Positions 30,934 through 40,550 are shown, counted from the stretch's first letter. The stretch: DNA of 64,000 nt from Petasospora fabianii (GCA_022641835.1 CP048716.1:806001-870000); one strand, 5' to 3'. A program made the numbers and translations. The notes: generated from the sequence alone by a model not told the origin.

Positions 30934-30969
30934 TGACGCGTCGTGTTTGAAAAAAAACGCGACGCGTCA
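30934..30969. promoter_or_regulatory. Inverted pair of MCB (MBF) boxes upstream of MCD1
   Basis: TGACGCGTCG (30934-30943) and its exact reverse complement CGACGCGTCA (30960-30969) flank 16 A-rich bases. Each contains ACGCGT, the MluI cell-cycle box bound by MBF (Mbp1/Swi6). They end 105 bp before the MCD1 ATG. S. cerevisiae MCD1 is also an MBF-driven, late-G1 gene, so this is a conserved regulatory logic. Confidence 0.8.
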
Positions 30970-31074
30970 CTTCTTCTCCTTCGAATGGAGTTCGATAACT
31001 TCGAGAGATATAAGCTCTACAGAGGAGCTAGTACTTGCTATTAGAACCTTTCTTGCTAACCGTTGTCGATCTCT

Positions 31075-32661
31075 ATGTTCTACTCCGAGTCGTTGCTAAC
31101 ACGGGAGGGTCCACTGGCACAGGTGTGGCTCGCTGCTAACCTCGAGCGTAAGCTCTCCAAGGCACAATTCCTTCAATCCAACATTTCACAATCGACTCAA
31201 GCTATCGTACGTGCCACTACACAGACAGATGAGACTGAAGCCCTTGCTTTGAGACTTAGTGGTCAGTTACTCTATGGTGTTGTGCGTATCTACTCGCGTA
31301 AGGCCAAGTATTTACTCGATGATGTGTCCGACGCGTTACTTAAGATCAAATCAGCATTCAAGTCATCTGCAAACTCAGTGACGCTCCCTGTTAATGCCAC
31401 TATGGTTTCTTCGATCAACCAGCTTGTTCTTCAGGATACAATTACCCAAGGTGATTTGCTATATCAGGAACCATTAGTCTTTGATGATGAACCACAACAG
31501 TCCAAAGCTGGATTCTTTGCCACGCAAACTGTTATTGAAGATCCAGATGAATCCATCGAGATGCCACGTAACAGATTTGGTGATGATCTTGATGATCTTA
31601 ATGACCTCCCAGGTGACGATGGCGTTGATATTGAATTGAATTTTGACTTGGATCAAGATCTTGATGAAACAATGACAAACAACAATGATTCCAACATGCT
31701 TGGTGGTGGTGACTATGATGATTTCTATGACCATGACCAATCCATTGAAACTGGACGTGCCGTTGACGATCCAAATTTGTCTCAGATTGCTAATGACTCG
31801 ACACCTGGTATAAACCTCGGCTTTGACAACTTTGATCAACCATTGGAGACCATTGATGATCTTGAAGAGTCTAACATTGAGCTCTTGGAACCACCAATGG
31901 ATTCTATAAAGAAAAAGGAGAGAAAGAAACGTACAGTGAATAAACCACTCGGTAAGAAGATTATTACTGATCGTGAGATTGAACTTGAAGTATCTGTATT
32001 TTCCAACCCATCAAACATCACTGTTTCCACTCCATCTTCCCAGCAAATCACATCTTCTTCTGCTACATTGGAAAACAAACGTGCTTATATCGATTCTCTC
32101 CTTTCAGAATCATACATTAACCCAGAATTTACTGATCGTTTCTTTACAATTGCAGCACCACCATCAAAGAAGGCCAAGATTATAGAACCAGAATTACGTT
32201 CCCCTGAACCAATGCTTCCAGATCTTCAATCAGACAAGGAAGATAATGATGCACCAGTGACTGATTTCTATGATGATGGTCCAGCTGATGATTTCTATCC
32301 CTTTGATGATCAGGGTCAGGCACCACATAATGCTGATGACTCAATGGGGATTATCGAAGAGCGTCAAGATGAAGACGATGAGGACATTGAGGAACAAGAC
32401 TTCCCACAAACACAAAATGGTGTTTCTGAAAACACTGGTATCGTTGAGTCACACATCTCATCTTTGATTAAGGAGAAACAAGGAAGTGTCACTTTTACAG
32501 ACGTGGTCACTAGAGACACCATCTCTGAGAAGCCATTAGCTATTAAGCCGAAGTCTGAAGCTACGAGAGTTTTCTTCGAACTATTGGTTTTGGCTACTGG
32601 TGATAAGGTTGGTTTGAAACAGGATGAGCTGTTTGGTGAGATTAGTATCACTTCATTCTAA
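31075..32661 (+). CDS. MCD1: Cohesin kleisin subunit Scc1/Mcd1 (Rad21)
   Basis: 528 aa (S. cerevisiae 566). Kleisin that closes the cohesin ring between Smc3 and Smc1. The N-terminal domain reads MFYSESLLTREGPLAQVWLA, then YGVVRIYSRKAKYLLDD, a signature of Rad21/Rec8. The C-terminal winged helix (about 490-528) reads RVFFELLVLATGDKVGLKQD. Two candidate separase sites of the SxExxR type are visible: SIEMPR (about 160-165) and SIETGR (about 223-228), as in yeast Scc1, which has two. An upstream in-frame TTG codon (31063) is not a credible start; ATG 31075 gives the conserved MFYSE. The central region is acidic. MCB boxes upstream imply G1/S expression. Confidence 0.95.
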   Translation: MFYSESLLTREGPLAQVWLAANLERKLSKAQFLQSNISQSTQAIVRATTQTDETEALALRLSGQLLYGVVRIYSRKAKYLLDDVSDALLKIKSAFKSSANSVTLPVNATMVSSINQLVLQDTITQGDLLYQEPLVFDDEPQQSKAGFFATQTVIEDPDESIEMPRNRFGDDLDDLNDLPGDDGVDIELNFDLDQDLDETMTNNNDSNMLGGGDYDDFYDHDQSIETGRAVDDPNLSQIANDSTPGINLGFDNFDQPLETIDDLEESNIELLEPPMDSIKKKERKKRTVNKPLGKKIITDREIELEVSVFSNPSNITVSTPSSQQITSSSATLENKRAYIDSLLSESYINPEFTDRFFTIAAPPSKKAKIIEPELRSPEPMLPDLQSDKEDNDAPVTDFYDDGPADDFYPFDDQGQAPHNADDSMGIIEERQDEDDEDIEEQDFPQTQNGVSENTGIVESHISSLIKEKQGSVTFTDVVTRDTISEKPLAIKPKSEATRVFFELLVLATGDKVGLKQDELFGEISITSF

Positions 32662-33034
32662 AGAGAGAATGAATGCTTGGCTTGATCTTTGAGAGATCGC
32701 CAATGCAAGTTAGATAAGTGTTTGGTTTGGTTTTATTCTGTATTTTTAGTTCTGGGTTCCCGTTTTCTGTCTAGGATTTACATTAATGAACAAGTTATAT
32801 GTAATTGGTAAGCTTGTAGATAAGATCTGAGAAGATATGGCCTAAATTGGTTGATGCCCGATATATCTTCTCACTCGGGTATGACCACCATCAATGGACA
32901 GAAAACTATTCAAGACAGAAATCTCTACAAGTGAATGAACACAAATAAGAGTTCAGATCTGGATCTTGTTGTGTTTTCTAGTTAGTTAATAGACACTTGC
33001 TAACCACACTATAAAGATCTGTCCTACCTCAACA
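32662..33034. other. Intergenic interval MCD1 / acidic orphan
   Basis: 373 bp of AT-rich sequence. A loose inverted repeat (AGAAGATAT... ATATCTTCT near 32832-32873) is the only structure noticed; it could act in MCD1 3'-end formation. No gene was recognised. Confidence 0.4.
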
Positions 33035-33880
33035 ATGTCAAATGCTCCACTCATAACCTCAGCTCTCCAGTTTGGACACCAGAAACCAGACAGCCTAATT
33101 AACAAGATTCATTCATTCAATCTTGAGAATGACTTTGAGAATGAGTTGATCGAACTCTTTAGTAACACTCAAGATGATCATTCAGAACCCGAGACGAGTT
33201 ATAGTACAACTACCTCTGTGTACCTTGGGAAAAGACCATTCGATGAAGTTGATAAAGATGATGAAGATCAGAGCAATCTGAATATCATTAGAAGATTGGA
33301 GAAGCCTAAGAAGTCATGTTTTGTATCTGATCTTGATCAGCAGCTGCCGGATGAGCCTGAGGCTAAAGCTATAGTTGAGACGAGTAATGTCAATGAGGTC
33401 ATTGATGCCAATGACCAAGAAGATAAAGATAATGGAGAGAATGACACTGACAGAGAAGATACTGATGATTATGATAGTGACAGCTGTGAATCACTTGATT
33501 ATGCCCCACAATATGGAATCACCAGAACTGAAAGATCAATTCTTGATGCTATTGATGAAGGTCTGATACTCAACGATGGACAAAGAGCCGTTCTCAAGGA
33601 ACTCCCCAATAATAGTGGTGCTGTCATCATTGACTCTATTATGAAGTTTAAACAGGAGAAGGACCTTGAAGGTAAACCTGTTCTGTGCCATCACATTGAT
33701 GATGTCCTTAGATATGCCTATGAGAGACTTCAAGTGGTTAAGAAAGAGAAGAAGGAGAGAAGAGAAGTGGCAATTGCAAAGAGATTACCTATATGGCCAC
33801 ATAAGAACACAAGAAGCCTCTATTATGAATCTGATGAGTCCGATGAGTCTGATTCTGAGTGCTCTGTGTATGAAGATGAA

Positions 33881-33913
<33 letters not shown>

Positions 33914-34351
33914 GCCACTCCCAACTCTGAGAAGACAAACTCGGCTGAAATCACATTCAGTGTGGATAACGACAAAGATGAAGACCATATTGTTCCATTA
34001 GTGTTCCATGAAACGTCTAATATTGATGCCTTTATGGATAAACTTGAAGATTTCTTCCCTGTTGAATGGAGAGCTACAAACGTTGGCTTCCTAGACTGGA
34101 CTAAATGGTATCGATTCCATGATCCTAGCTACAAAACAACATACACAGATGATCAAATCTTTGTTGTGTTTGGTATCCATACAACTCTCAGAACTCAAGA
34201 AGCTAAGGATAAAGAGAGTCAATGGGCAAAGGATTTCGGTAAAGTATCTCTTAATGGGCTCAAAGATGAAAAGTTATATCCAGAGATTTATTGGGCCCAC
34301 AGGGATGCCTACTTGAGACTAAGAAATGATTTCTACTCTCCATTTAGTTAA
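33035..34351 (+). CDS. Acidic protein of unknown function (438 aa)
   Basis: I do not recognise this protein. The N-terminus (1-55) may be folded; about 65-160 is acidic and low complexity; about 160-250 is a helical block (SILDAIDEGLILNDGQRAVL, then ERLQVVKKEKKERREVAIAK); an Asp run of about ten (coded by GAT repeats, near 33885-33912) follows; the last 110 residues are aromatic-rich and probably folded (DWTKWYRFHDPSYKTTYTDD). No signal peptide or membrane segment. The Lys/Arg-rich patch could be a nuclear signal. It has good codon use and its own promoter, so it looks like a real gene, perhaps lineage-specific. It sits tandem with the protease gene downstream (200 bp gap). Confidence 0.75.
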
Positions 34352-34553
34352 TAGTTGAGGAGATATGATTATACTTGTATAAGATGATTCATGTAGTTAT
34401 GTTATAGGAAAGGCCCATAGGAAAGCCAATTCCGCTTTCCCTTATCCATCCCAGATCTTCGTAGAAGAATCCACAAAGGGATGAATCCTTTCTTTAGTCT
34501 CTTTATCTCATTAGACATCAAGTATACTCAGTAGACATACAGTGTTATATTCA

Positions 34554-35831
34554 ATGAAACTCAGTATACCTCTTTTAAGCCTATTCTCCATCGTCTATAG
34601 TCTAACATACATTGTTGAGTATACCAACATCAACACCACTGACCCACAACTTCACCAAGCTCATAACTCCACTACAACACTTCAAAGAGTCTCTCAAAAC
34701 ATCACACATACAATAGACATTGGTAAATTCCAATGTTTTCTTATTGAGGATCTCACAGAGGCAGATATCGTAATGTTGGAGAAAACACCTGGTGTCATCA
34801 GCATCAAGAAAGATGAACGAATCTTTCTTGCCTCCAATGATTCTCAATTAGCCATTGAAGAAGTCTTAGTTACCAGTTTAGATCCTCAATACCAAAGGTC
34901 ACCTGATAATCGAAAGGTGAAAGTCCAAGAGAATGCTCCAGGTCATTTGACAAGACTTAGTACAAGAAGGCGTACGAACCAGATTGAAGAGAATGTCTTT
35001 TATTACGACTCCACGGGTAAAGACATATTTGTCTATGTTTTAGATACAGGTATCTTCATTGAGCATCCAGAGTTTGATGGAAGAGCCCTTAGAGGTGCGT
35101 CATTTGTTGAAGAGAAGGAAGGAGACTCACATGGTCATGGAACTCATGTTGCTGGACTCATTGGATCTAAGACATTTGGTGTTGCCAAAGAGGTAACCCT
35201 TGTGGACGTTAAAGTTGTTAATTCCAAAGGTTTATCCAGTATAAGTAAACTTCTTCTTGCAATTGAATGGTGTGTTAATGATATCAAGACAAGATCATCA
35301 TCATCATCATCTCCACCTGCAATTATCAACATCTCTTTAGCAACTGTCTCGAGCGATCCAGAATCTATTAAGACCTTAAGCAAAGCAGTTGAAGAACTGA
35401 TCTCTCTTGGAATCGTTGTAATCACTTCTCTGGGTAATTTCTTGTCTTCTATCAACACAGTGTCCCCTGCTAATGCACTGGGTGTCATCGTTGCCGGTGC
35501 ATCAATGAATAATACCATTGCAAACTTCTCGAATTATGCATTAGGTGATATTAAATTCTTCATATTTGCACCTGGTGTTAATGTTGTTAGTTTGTCTCAT
35601 AAAGATATTGATCAAGTTGCAGTGTTAAATGGAAGTTCATCTTCTGCACTGTTGACGAGTGGATGTGCAGCTGGATACTTGGAGAAAGGTACACCTCTGC
35701 AAGACATTGGTCAAGTTCTTGTTGCCAAATCCACAAAGAAGATCTTGGATACATATGATAATCAAGCCCTGTATCGTTATCAACTTACTCCTAATCGTTT
35801 GTTGTATTGTTCTCCGTTGGTGAGACTGTGA
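34554..35831 (+). CDS. Secreted/vacuolar subtilisin-like serine protease (S8), divergent
   Basis: 425 aa. Signal peptide MKLSIPLLSLFSIVYS, then an I9-type propeptide (LTYIVEYTN ... DIVMLEKTPGVISIKKDERI, about 17-90). The catalytic domain shows Asp in YVLDTGIFIEHPEFDG, His in SHGHGTHVAGLIGS, oxyanion Asn in ITSLGNFLS and a Ser motif in which the usual GTSMA is NGSSSSA, so the catalytic Ser appears to be kept (GSS for GTS) but the context is altered. The C-terminal domain is shorter than in Prb1. It resembles the Prb1/Ysp3/Rrt12 group, perhaps a spore- or wall-related member. An in-frame GTG at 34542 is not used; ATG 34554 gives the signal peptide. N-glycosylation sequons are frequent. Convergent with the next gene (36 bp). 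Confidence 0.8.
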   Translation: MKLSIPLLSLFSIVYSLTYIVEYTNINTTDPQLHQAHNSTTTLQRVSQNITHTIDIGKFQCFLIEDLTEADIVMLEKTPGVISIKKDERIFLASNDSQLAIEEVLVTSLDPQYQRSPDNRKVKVQENAPGHLTRLSTRRRTNQIEENVFYYDSTGKDIFVYVLDTGIFIEHPEFDGRALRGASFVEEKEGDSHGHGTHVAGLIGSKTFGVAKEVTLVDVKVVNSKGLSSISKLLLAIEWCVNDIKTRSSSSSSPPAIINISLATVSSDPESIKTLSKAVEELISLGIVVITSLGNFLSSINTVSPANALGVIVAGASMNNTIANFSNYALGDIKFFIFAPGVNVVSLSHKDIDQVAVLNGSSSSALLTSGCAAGYLEKGTPLQDIGQVLVAKSTKKILDTYDNQALYRYQLTPNRLLYCSPLVRL

Positions 35832-35866
35832 GTAGTTCAAATGCATGTTCATTAGAAGGTCATAAA

Positions 35867-36640
35867 TTAGTCCATATATGAGACGAATCTCAAGAGTGAG
35901 TCAATAAGAGAAGTGTTGTTCTGGTGTAGGATGACTCTATTGTCTGGTGATGCTAAGTCTTGAAGCTTTGTGAAGAATGATTGATATGAGGGATGATCAA
36001 CTTGTAAAGCTGACAAGTTGATATAAGTAACAGATCCATTGACTTTGATTTTCGATGTTTGTTGATCATCAGCATCCTTTAATACCACAACAACACATCC
36101 TTCTTCAACAGTTTGTAAAATCTCAACTGTCTCCAAACCCTTGATCAACTCTTCAACATATAATGCCTGAACAACATACCAATTCTCATCATTCCATTTA
36201 ACATTCTGTACCGTAGTGACGTTATACGTTTGATTCAATAGCTCCATACTGGCAATACTAGCAAATCTTTTCCCCTTGATACCACGAAGATGTCTCTTAC
36301 TATTAACAGCATACCCTGAAGCCACGGATGTTCGTGTTGAGTCAACTAGTGGGACATACCATAGATCTGAAGTCTGTGGGTGTTGCACGAGTGAGTAACG
36401 AAGGAGTAATGACCTTGGAAGTGTTAAAAGTCGAGTGGATCTGTCAATGCGGGGTGGAGAGGCAAGTAAACGAGCAAATGGGTTTGTATGGAGGGTTGAT
36501 GATAGTGATGATGATGATGATGATGATGATGAGAGACAGTACTCGGGAGAGTCCCACCGCAGAGATGACAACACCGGTGACTGCCTTGTCGGCGCCTTAG
36601 GTACGTATTGTCGTAGCCTAATCCCTGAAATACGAGTCAT
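35867..36640 (-). CDS. Probable mitochondrial protein of unknown function (257 aa)
   Basis: 257 aa from ATG 36640 (an upstream in-frame GTG is not a credible start). The N-terminus is Arg/Ser-rich with no acidic residue in the first 28 (MTRISGIRLRQYVPKAPTRQ), a typical matrix presequence. A run of nine Ser, coded on this strand by TCA/TCG-type triplets of a GAT-repeat microsatellite (36505-36533), lies around residues 38-46. The rest includes LPRSLLLRYSLVQHPQ and SGYAVNSKRHLRGIKGKRFA, then a mixed alpha/beta domain. I cannot name it with confidence; it may be one of the fast-evolving mitochondrial gene-expression or respiratory-growth proteins. Confidence 0.65.
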   Translation of the reverse strand: MTRISGIRLRQYVPKAPTRQSPVLSSLRWDSPEYCLSSSSSSSSSLSSTLHTNPFARLLASPPRIDRSTRLLTLPRSLLLRYSLVQHPQTSDLWYVPLVDSTRTSVASGYAVNSKRHLRGIKGKRFASIASMELLNQTYNVTTVQNVKWNDENWYVVQALYVEELIKGLETVEILQTVEEGCVVVVLKDADDQQTSKIKVNGSVTYINLSALQVDHPSYQSFFTKLQDLASPDNRVILHQNNTSLIDSLLRFVSYMD

Positions 36641-37126
36641 ACACACTCACTAGAGCTAAATGAACAGTAATACAACAGAGAGATGACTGAAAGGTTCTTT
36701 CGCCTGTTCCGGCGTAGTGTGTGTGTCCCTAACCAGTAGACTGATCACGTGACTTTGCGAGGAGCCTCCAGTGAGTCACCTCTCTCATTTATCTCAATTT
36801 ACTAAGAATCTGTGGGGGTGACACTTTATCAGTCATCGTGCATGGACGGTGTCTTGGTTTAGTATTTAAGTGGGTGAAAGGTATCCTGTTTCTCATCATC
36901 CTGTCATTATATCTTGATACTCACCAGCCACCTGTCTCTTGTGCCTCGTCTTCACTTCTCTTGTACTACCTTGTTACTTCCTACTCTACTATCGTCTGCT
37001 TTCTTCGTCCTGTGATATCTTCAAAATGTCCGTCTAAAGCAATAGGCATATCAACAGCCATTGCCATTTACATTAAAGACCTGATAGACGAATAGACATA
37101 CGGTATTAAAGCTAACTCTTTACATT
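36641..37126. other. Divergent promoter interval, mitochondrial orphan / cyclin
   Basis: 486 bp. It includes TCACGTGA with a CACGTG core at 36746-36751 (Cbf1/Pho4-type). A frame open to 37095 upstream of the cyclin starts with GTG, not ATG, and has no homology. Pyrimidine-rich leader before the cyclin ATG. Confidence 0.45.
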
Positions 37127-37936
37127 ATGTCCCTTACCCTTTCTCCACCGGCAAACTCCGACTCTAAGGAGTCTGTCACTCATCGTTCCTCCTCCTCCTC
37201 TTCCTCCATCACTACACAGTACTCTTCTAAGAAGACAACATCCACAACTTCACATCTTGTTACGCCTCCACGTTCTGCATCTTCCACGAGTCCATCATCA
37301 CCTATTGACCATCATGATAAGTCTCTTCTCATCAATAACCATATCATCACCGCCTCTAAGTTTATCTCTTCAACATGGCACAACTCTGATGTGAACTCTC
37401 CATTATGTACAACTTCTACATCGACTACACCACAGTCATTTGCCCGGTATCTGACTGAGATCCTTCGTCGTTCCCGGTGTTCAATCTCTGCACTTAATGC
37501 TTCCCTCTTTTACATCTCAAAACTTACACCAAAGATTCAAGCTCGCAATGATGATAACAATCTTGCATTGGCATGTCCAAAGAAAGTGTTTCTCATTTGT
37601 CTTGAACTAAGTTTCAAGTTCCAATATGACTCAACGTATAACCTTAAGGCATGGTCAAAGATCTCTGGATTGTCAGTTGCAGAGTTGAAATCTTTAGAGA
37701 TGAAAGTGTTACAAATGCTTGATTATGATTTGGCTTTGAACAAGAAAGAGTATATGGATTGGCTTGAACAGGTTGATTCTCTCATTAACTCGAAGGAGTC
37801 CATGGCGATAGCCATGGCGACCACTACATCTGAATCTTCTATTGGTCTGACCAATGATGTCACCAATGGTGTCAAAAGAAGCAGAGATGAAACTAATGAT
37901 CATATTGTTAAGAAGATTCGGATTTCTTGTGCTTAA
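37127..37936 (+). CDS. Pho85-type (Pcl/Pho80 family) cyclin
   Basis: 269 aa. After a Ser/Thr-rich N-terminus (1-65), the cyclin box spans about 65-215: FARYLTEILRRSRCSISALN, KKVFLICLELSFKFQYDS and NLKAWSKISGLSVAELKSLE, then MKVLQMLDYDLALNKKEYMDWLEQ. The AWSKISGLxxxELxxLE...LLDYxL pattern is typical of Pcl/Clg1 cyclins that activate Pho85. Which member it is (Pcl1/2, Pcl5, Clg1-like) I cannot decide. The short C-terminus has a basic patch (VKRSRDETNDHIVKKIRI), a plausible nuclear signal. Its upstream region contains a CACGTG site; whether that is meaningful for the phosphate pathway is open. Confidence 0.8.
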   Translation: MSLTLSPPANSDSKESVTHRSSSSSSSITTQYSSKKTTSTTSHLVTPPRSASSTSPSSPIDHHDKSLLINNHIITASKFISSTWHNSDVNSPLCTTSTSTTPQSFARYLTEILRRSRCSISALNASLFYISKLTPKIQARNDDNNLALACPKKVFLICLELSFKFQYDSTYNLKAWSKISGLSVAELKSLEMKVLQMLDYDLALNKKEYMDWLEQVDSLINSKESMAIAMATTTSESSIGLTNDVTNGVKRSRDETNDHIVKKIRISCA

Positions 37937-38524
37937 TATGGTAATGATACCGCTACTCCTTCATATCTCTCTCTGTAGTGCCTTCCGCCAATATGACCCC
38001 ACCTCACCTGATAACCACTGATAAGACTAACCGTATCATCCGTATCGCCATCCGCTTGTATAACCAAGAGTAACACAGTACCCTACTGTAGTACTGACAT
38101 CTGCCCACTGGCTAGAATCTAACTCGATACAGACACTACTCATGCTAGCAATACAGCAATCTACTTCCAATAAGAGTCAACAAAAATAAGAAACGTTCTA
38201 TTAATCAAATCCTTGCAAATAAAAGAAAAAAACTTTAAATCTTTAGTTTATTTTTCCAAATGAGCAAATGGCAAAACAGAAATCAATCCCAGTGTGGTAT
38301 ATATATTTGTGTGTTTGTGAGATGGTATGATCTATGCTCCACCAGGAAGCACAACATCATCATCTGTGCAAGTTTGTATATGTGTGTATCTGTGTAGCGA
38401 GATCAAAAGCGTGACCAGCAGCAATGCAATCTTTTGGGTGGGGTATTTTCTTGAAGTGTTAAGGAGTAAGTTTCGATGCAAGACATCATGTATTTTGTAT
38501 CTGCAATAGCTGCATCTTCAAATT
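37937..38524. other. Convergent interval, cyclin / HAD phosphatase
   Basis: 588 bp between two 3' ends. It contains an A-rich stretch (38190-38265) and a TG-rich stretch (38300-38395). I see no gene, RNA or repeat. Confidence 0.4.
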
Positions 38525-40045
38525 TCACTTGGTCTCAACAATAGTTTCATCCAAAACAACTGGAACGTCAATAGCACCAGAGTTCCATTCTTCCAATTCC
38601 TTCTTGTGTTCTCTTTCAATGGCATACTTAACAGCTTCCAAAACGTTTTCACAAGTGTGCTTTGGCTTATACTTTGGAACAGTACCTTCTTGGTAAACAC
38701 CAGTCTTGACCAAAATTGAGTGCCAAGATGTGTCATGAGAGTTAGCGAAACGGATATCAGATTCTGGAGTATCACCAACAAAGTAAACAGTAGAAGCTGG
38801 TGGAAGATCAAGTGTCAATTGTGACAATTTTTGAACAGTTAATGGTTCATCTTCAGAATCGGAATCTGTATCTTCAGAATCAGAGTCAGAAAACACAGAG
38901 TTACCAGTTCCTTGAATCTTTTCAACATGTTCCTCGAGAACATCTTTTCTCCAATGTGTAAGAACCTTATTAGCGTATCTGAAAGTACCACGCTGTGGCT
39001 TACCAAATCTAGTAACTTGCAATTCCATACCGGTGTGCTCCCTGTACAAGGCAGCAATGGAAACCTGAAGGGCACCCATACCATATCTGGAAAGTTTATA
39101 GTCTGTTGCCCAAACAAAGTCAGAGTGAGCGAAATAGATACCTGGACCTTCGTCAAAAGTTTCTGAAACGGTACCCATAACACCATTCTTAGACAATAGC
39201 AATTCTAAAATAATTTGCTGATCAGCAGCCCAATTTCTTGAATCCGCAAACACCAAGATGGCATCGATAGAAATCTTGCTAAAGTCATAATCCTTGGCAA
39301 CAGCAAGTTCCTCTTCGGTCAATTTGTGGTATGGAGACACTGAAGGGTTCCATTTCATAATATCCAATGGCGTGACAACTTTATCGAAACCATACTCTTC
39401 AGCAACTTTTCTGCAAGCGTCACCAACACCACCAACAACGAGAACTGTCTTATGGATATCAACAAGATCCTTCATTGGGGTATGACCTTGAATAACTTGA
39501 TCTTCGGTAACTTCAATTCCCAAACGGTCACTGAGTTCCTTACATCTAGCAGATTCGGAACGACCACCACCATTAGTGACAAAGATGTAGGGCACCTTAA
39601 TATGGTACTTGTTATCACCATTGAGCATCTTAAGGGCTTCTCTAGCCTCTGGGATGGTCTCTGGTCCTCTAACAATGACACCATCAATGTCAAATGCAAA
39701 GGCATATGATGCAATACGTTCATGATCAATGACTGTCCTCTTATGACGAACAGAACCTGATCTCGAAAGCTGTGTACCAGAACGGTGCGATGTGAGTGGC
39801 GTAAGGGCCGTAAGGTCCTTATGAGAACTCTTTGCAGATGACAACTTTGTCATTGAACCGCCCCATTGATCAGAGAGAGAAAGCGATGAAACACGCTGTT
39901 TTCTTGTCAATGGCTTAAGTTCATCAATACCATCATTATTAAGATAAGACGATGACGTGTTCCTTGGAATAGCGGGCGAAGCAGTCGGAGTTGTCTTGGT
40001 AGAAGTCACCGTAGACTGATGCTGTTTCTGTGAATCAAATGACAT
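38525..40045 (-). CDS. HAD-superfamily phosphatase-like protein (CECR5/YKR070W type), extended
   Basis: 506 aa versus 352 for S. cerevisiae YKR070W. The HAD core begins near residue 114: AFAFDIDGVIVRGPETIPEA supplies motif I DxD (Asp119, Asp121). Motif II lies in VPYIFVTNGGGRSE, and motif IV in YFVGDTPESDIRFANSH. The cap (C2) domain lies between, with WAADQQIILELLLSKNGVMG. Two additions set it apart: a 110-residue Ser/Thr-rich N-terminus lacking a clear presequence, and an acidic insert SDSDSEDTDSDSEDEP (about 385-402) in the second half. The yeast protein is mitochondrial with unknown substrate. The promoter is unusual (CRE plus GCGCCA cluster, 40194-40408). Convergent with the cyclin. Confidence 0.85.
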   Translation of the reverse strand: MSFDSQKQHQSTVTSTKTTPTASPAIPRNTSSSYLNNDGIDELKPLTRKQRVSSLSLSDQWGGSMTKLSSAKSSHKDLTALTPLTSHRSGTQLSRSGSVRHKRTVIDHERIASYAFAFDIDGVIVRGPETIPEAREALKMLNGDNKYHIKVPYIFVTNGGGRSESARCKELSDRLGIEVTEDQVIQGHTPMKDLVDIHKTVLVVGGVGDACRKVAEEYGFDKVVTPLDIMKWNPSVSPYHKLTEEELAVAKDYDFSKISIDAILVFADSRNWAADQQIILELLLSKNGVMGTVSETFDEGPGIYFAHSDFVWATDYKLSRYGMGALQVSIAALYREHTGMELQVTRFGKPQRGTFRYANKVLTHWRKDVLEEHVEKIQGTGNSVFSDSDSEDTDSDSEDEPLTVQKLSQLTLDLPPASTVYFVGDTPESDIRFANSHDTSWHSILVKTGVYQEGTVPKYKPKHTCENVLEAVKYAIEREHKKELEEWNSGAIDVPVVLDETIVETK

Positions 40046-40193
40046 TGTTGTTATTGATTGTTATTGGTATTGTTGTATTAGCCGCTGTATATGAAACTAC
40101 AATCAACAGATGAAAGAGGGCAGCCTCTGTTGCTTTTATACTTTACCGCCCAAAACAGTGAAGGTCGTGGTTATGAACGATTCTCATCACTTG

Positions 40194-40408
40194 TGACGTC
40201 ACAATGCGCCATTTTTCCTCTTTTGCCTTTTTTAGTGGCAATTACGTCACTTGTGTAGGCGGTGGTTTCCTAAACAGGAAATATTCCGAAACAAGGGTAT
40301 TAGTGGCGCAAATTATTGGCGCAGTTTAATCTGCGCCACTTTGGCGTTGACCTTAGCGCAAATAAATGGCGAAGCAACTTTGCAAAACAATTGCGCCAAA
40401 ATGGCGCA
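40194..40408. promoter_or_regulatory. CRE sites plus six TGGCGCA/TGCGCCA heptamers
   Basis: Upstream of the HAD gene (ATG 40045): a perfect CRE palindrome TGACGTCA (40194-40201) and TTACGTCA (40242-40249), then TGGCGCA or its complement at 40205-40211, 40304-40310, 40317-40323, 40332-40338, 40392-40398 and 40402-40408. Several are extended to GCGCCAAA/TTTGGCGC-like forms. CRE sites are bound by bZIP factors (Sko1/Aca1/Hac1-type); the binder of the GCGCCA element in yeast is not known to me. Confidence 0.6.
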
Positions 40409-40550
40409 AACATAGGTTTCTACTAAATTCCATCAATATCTTTTTTAGTGCCACATGTAGTAGAAAGATGTAAGTCTACTGACGTTTGATATTGTTTTAA
40501 TGATTCTATGCATATTCATTTACTTAGGAATGGTTAATTTGTCGCTTAAT

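Noticed and set aside
36838-37095. 85-codon frame in the cyclin leader as an upstream ORF
   Set aside because: It starts with GTG, not ATG, and lacks conserved features.
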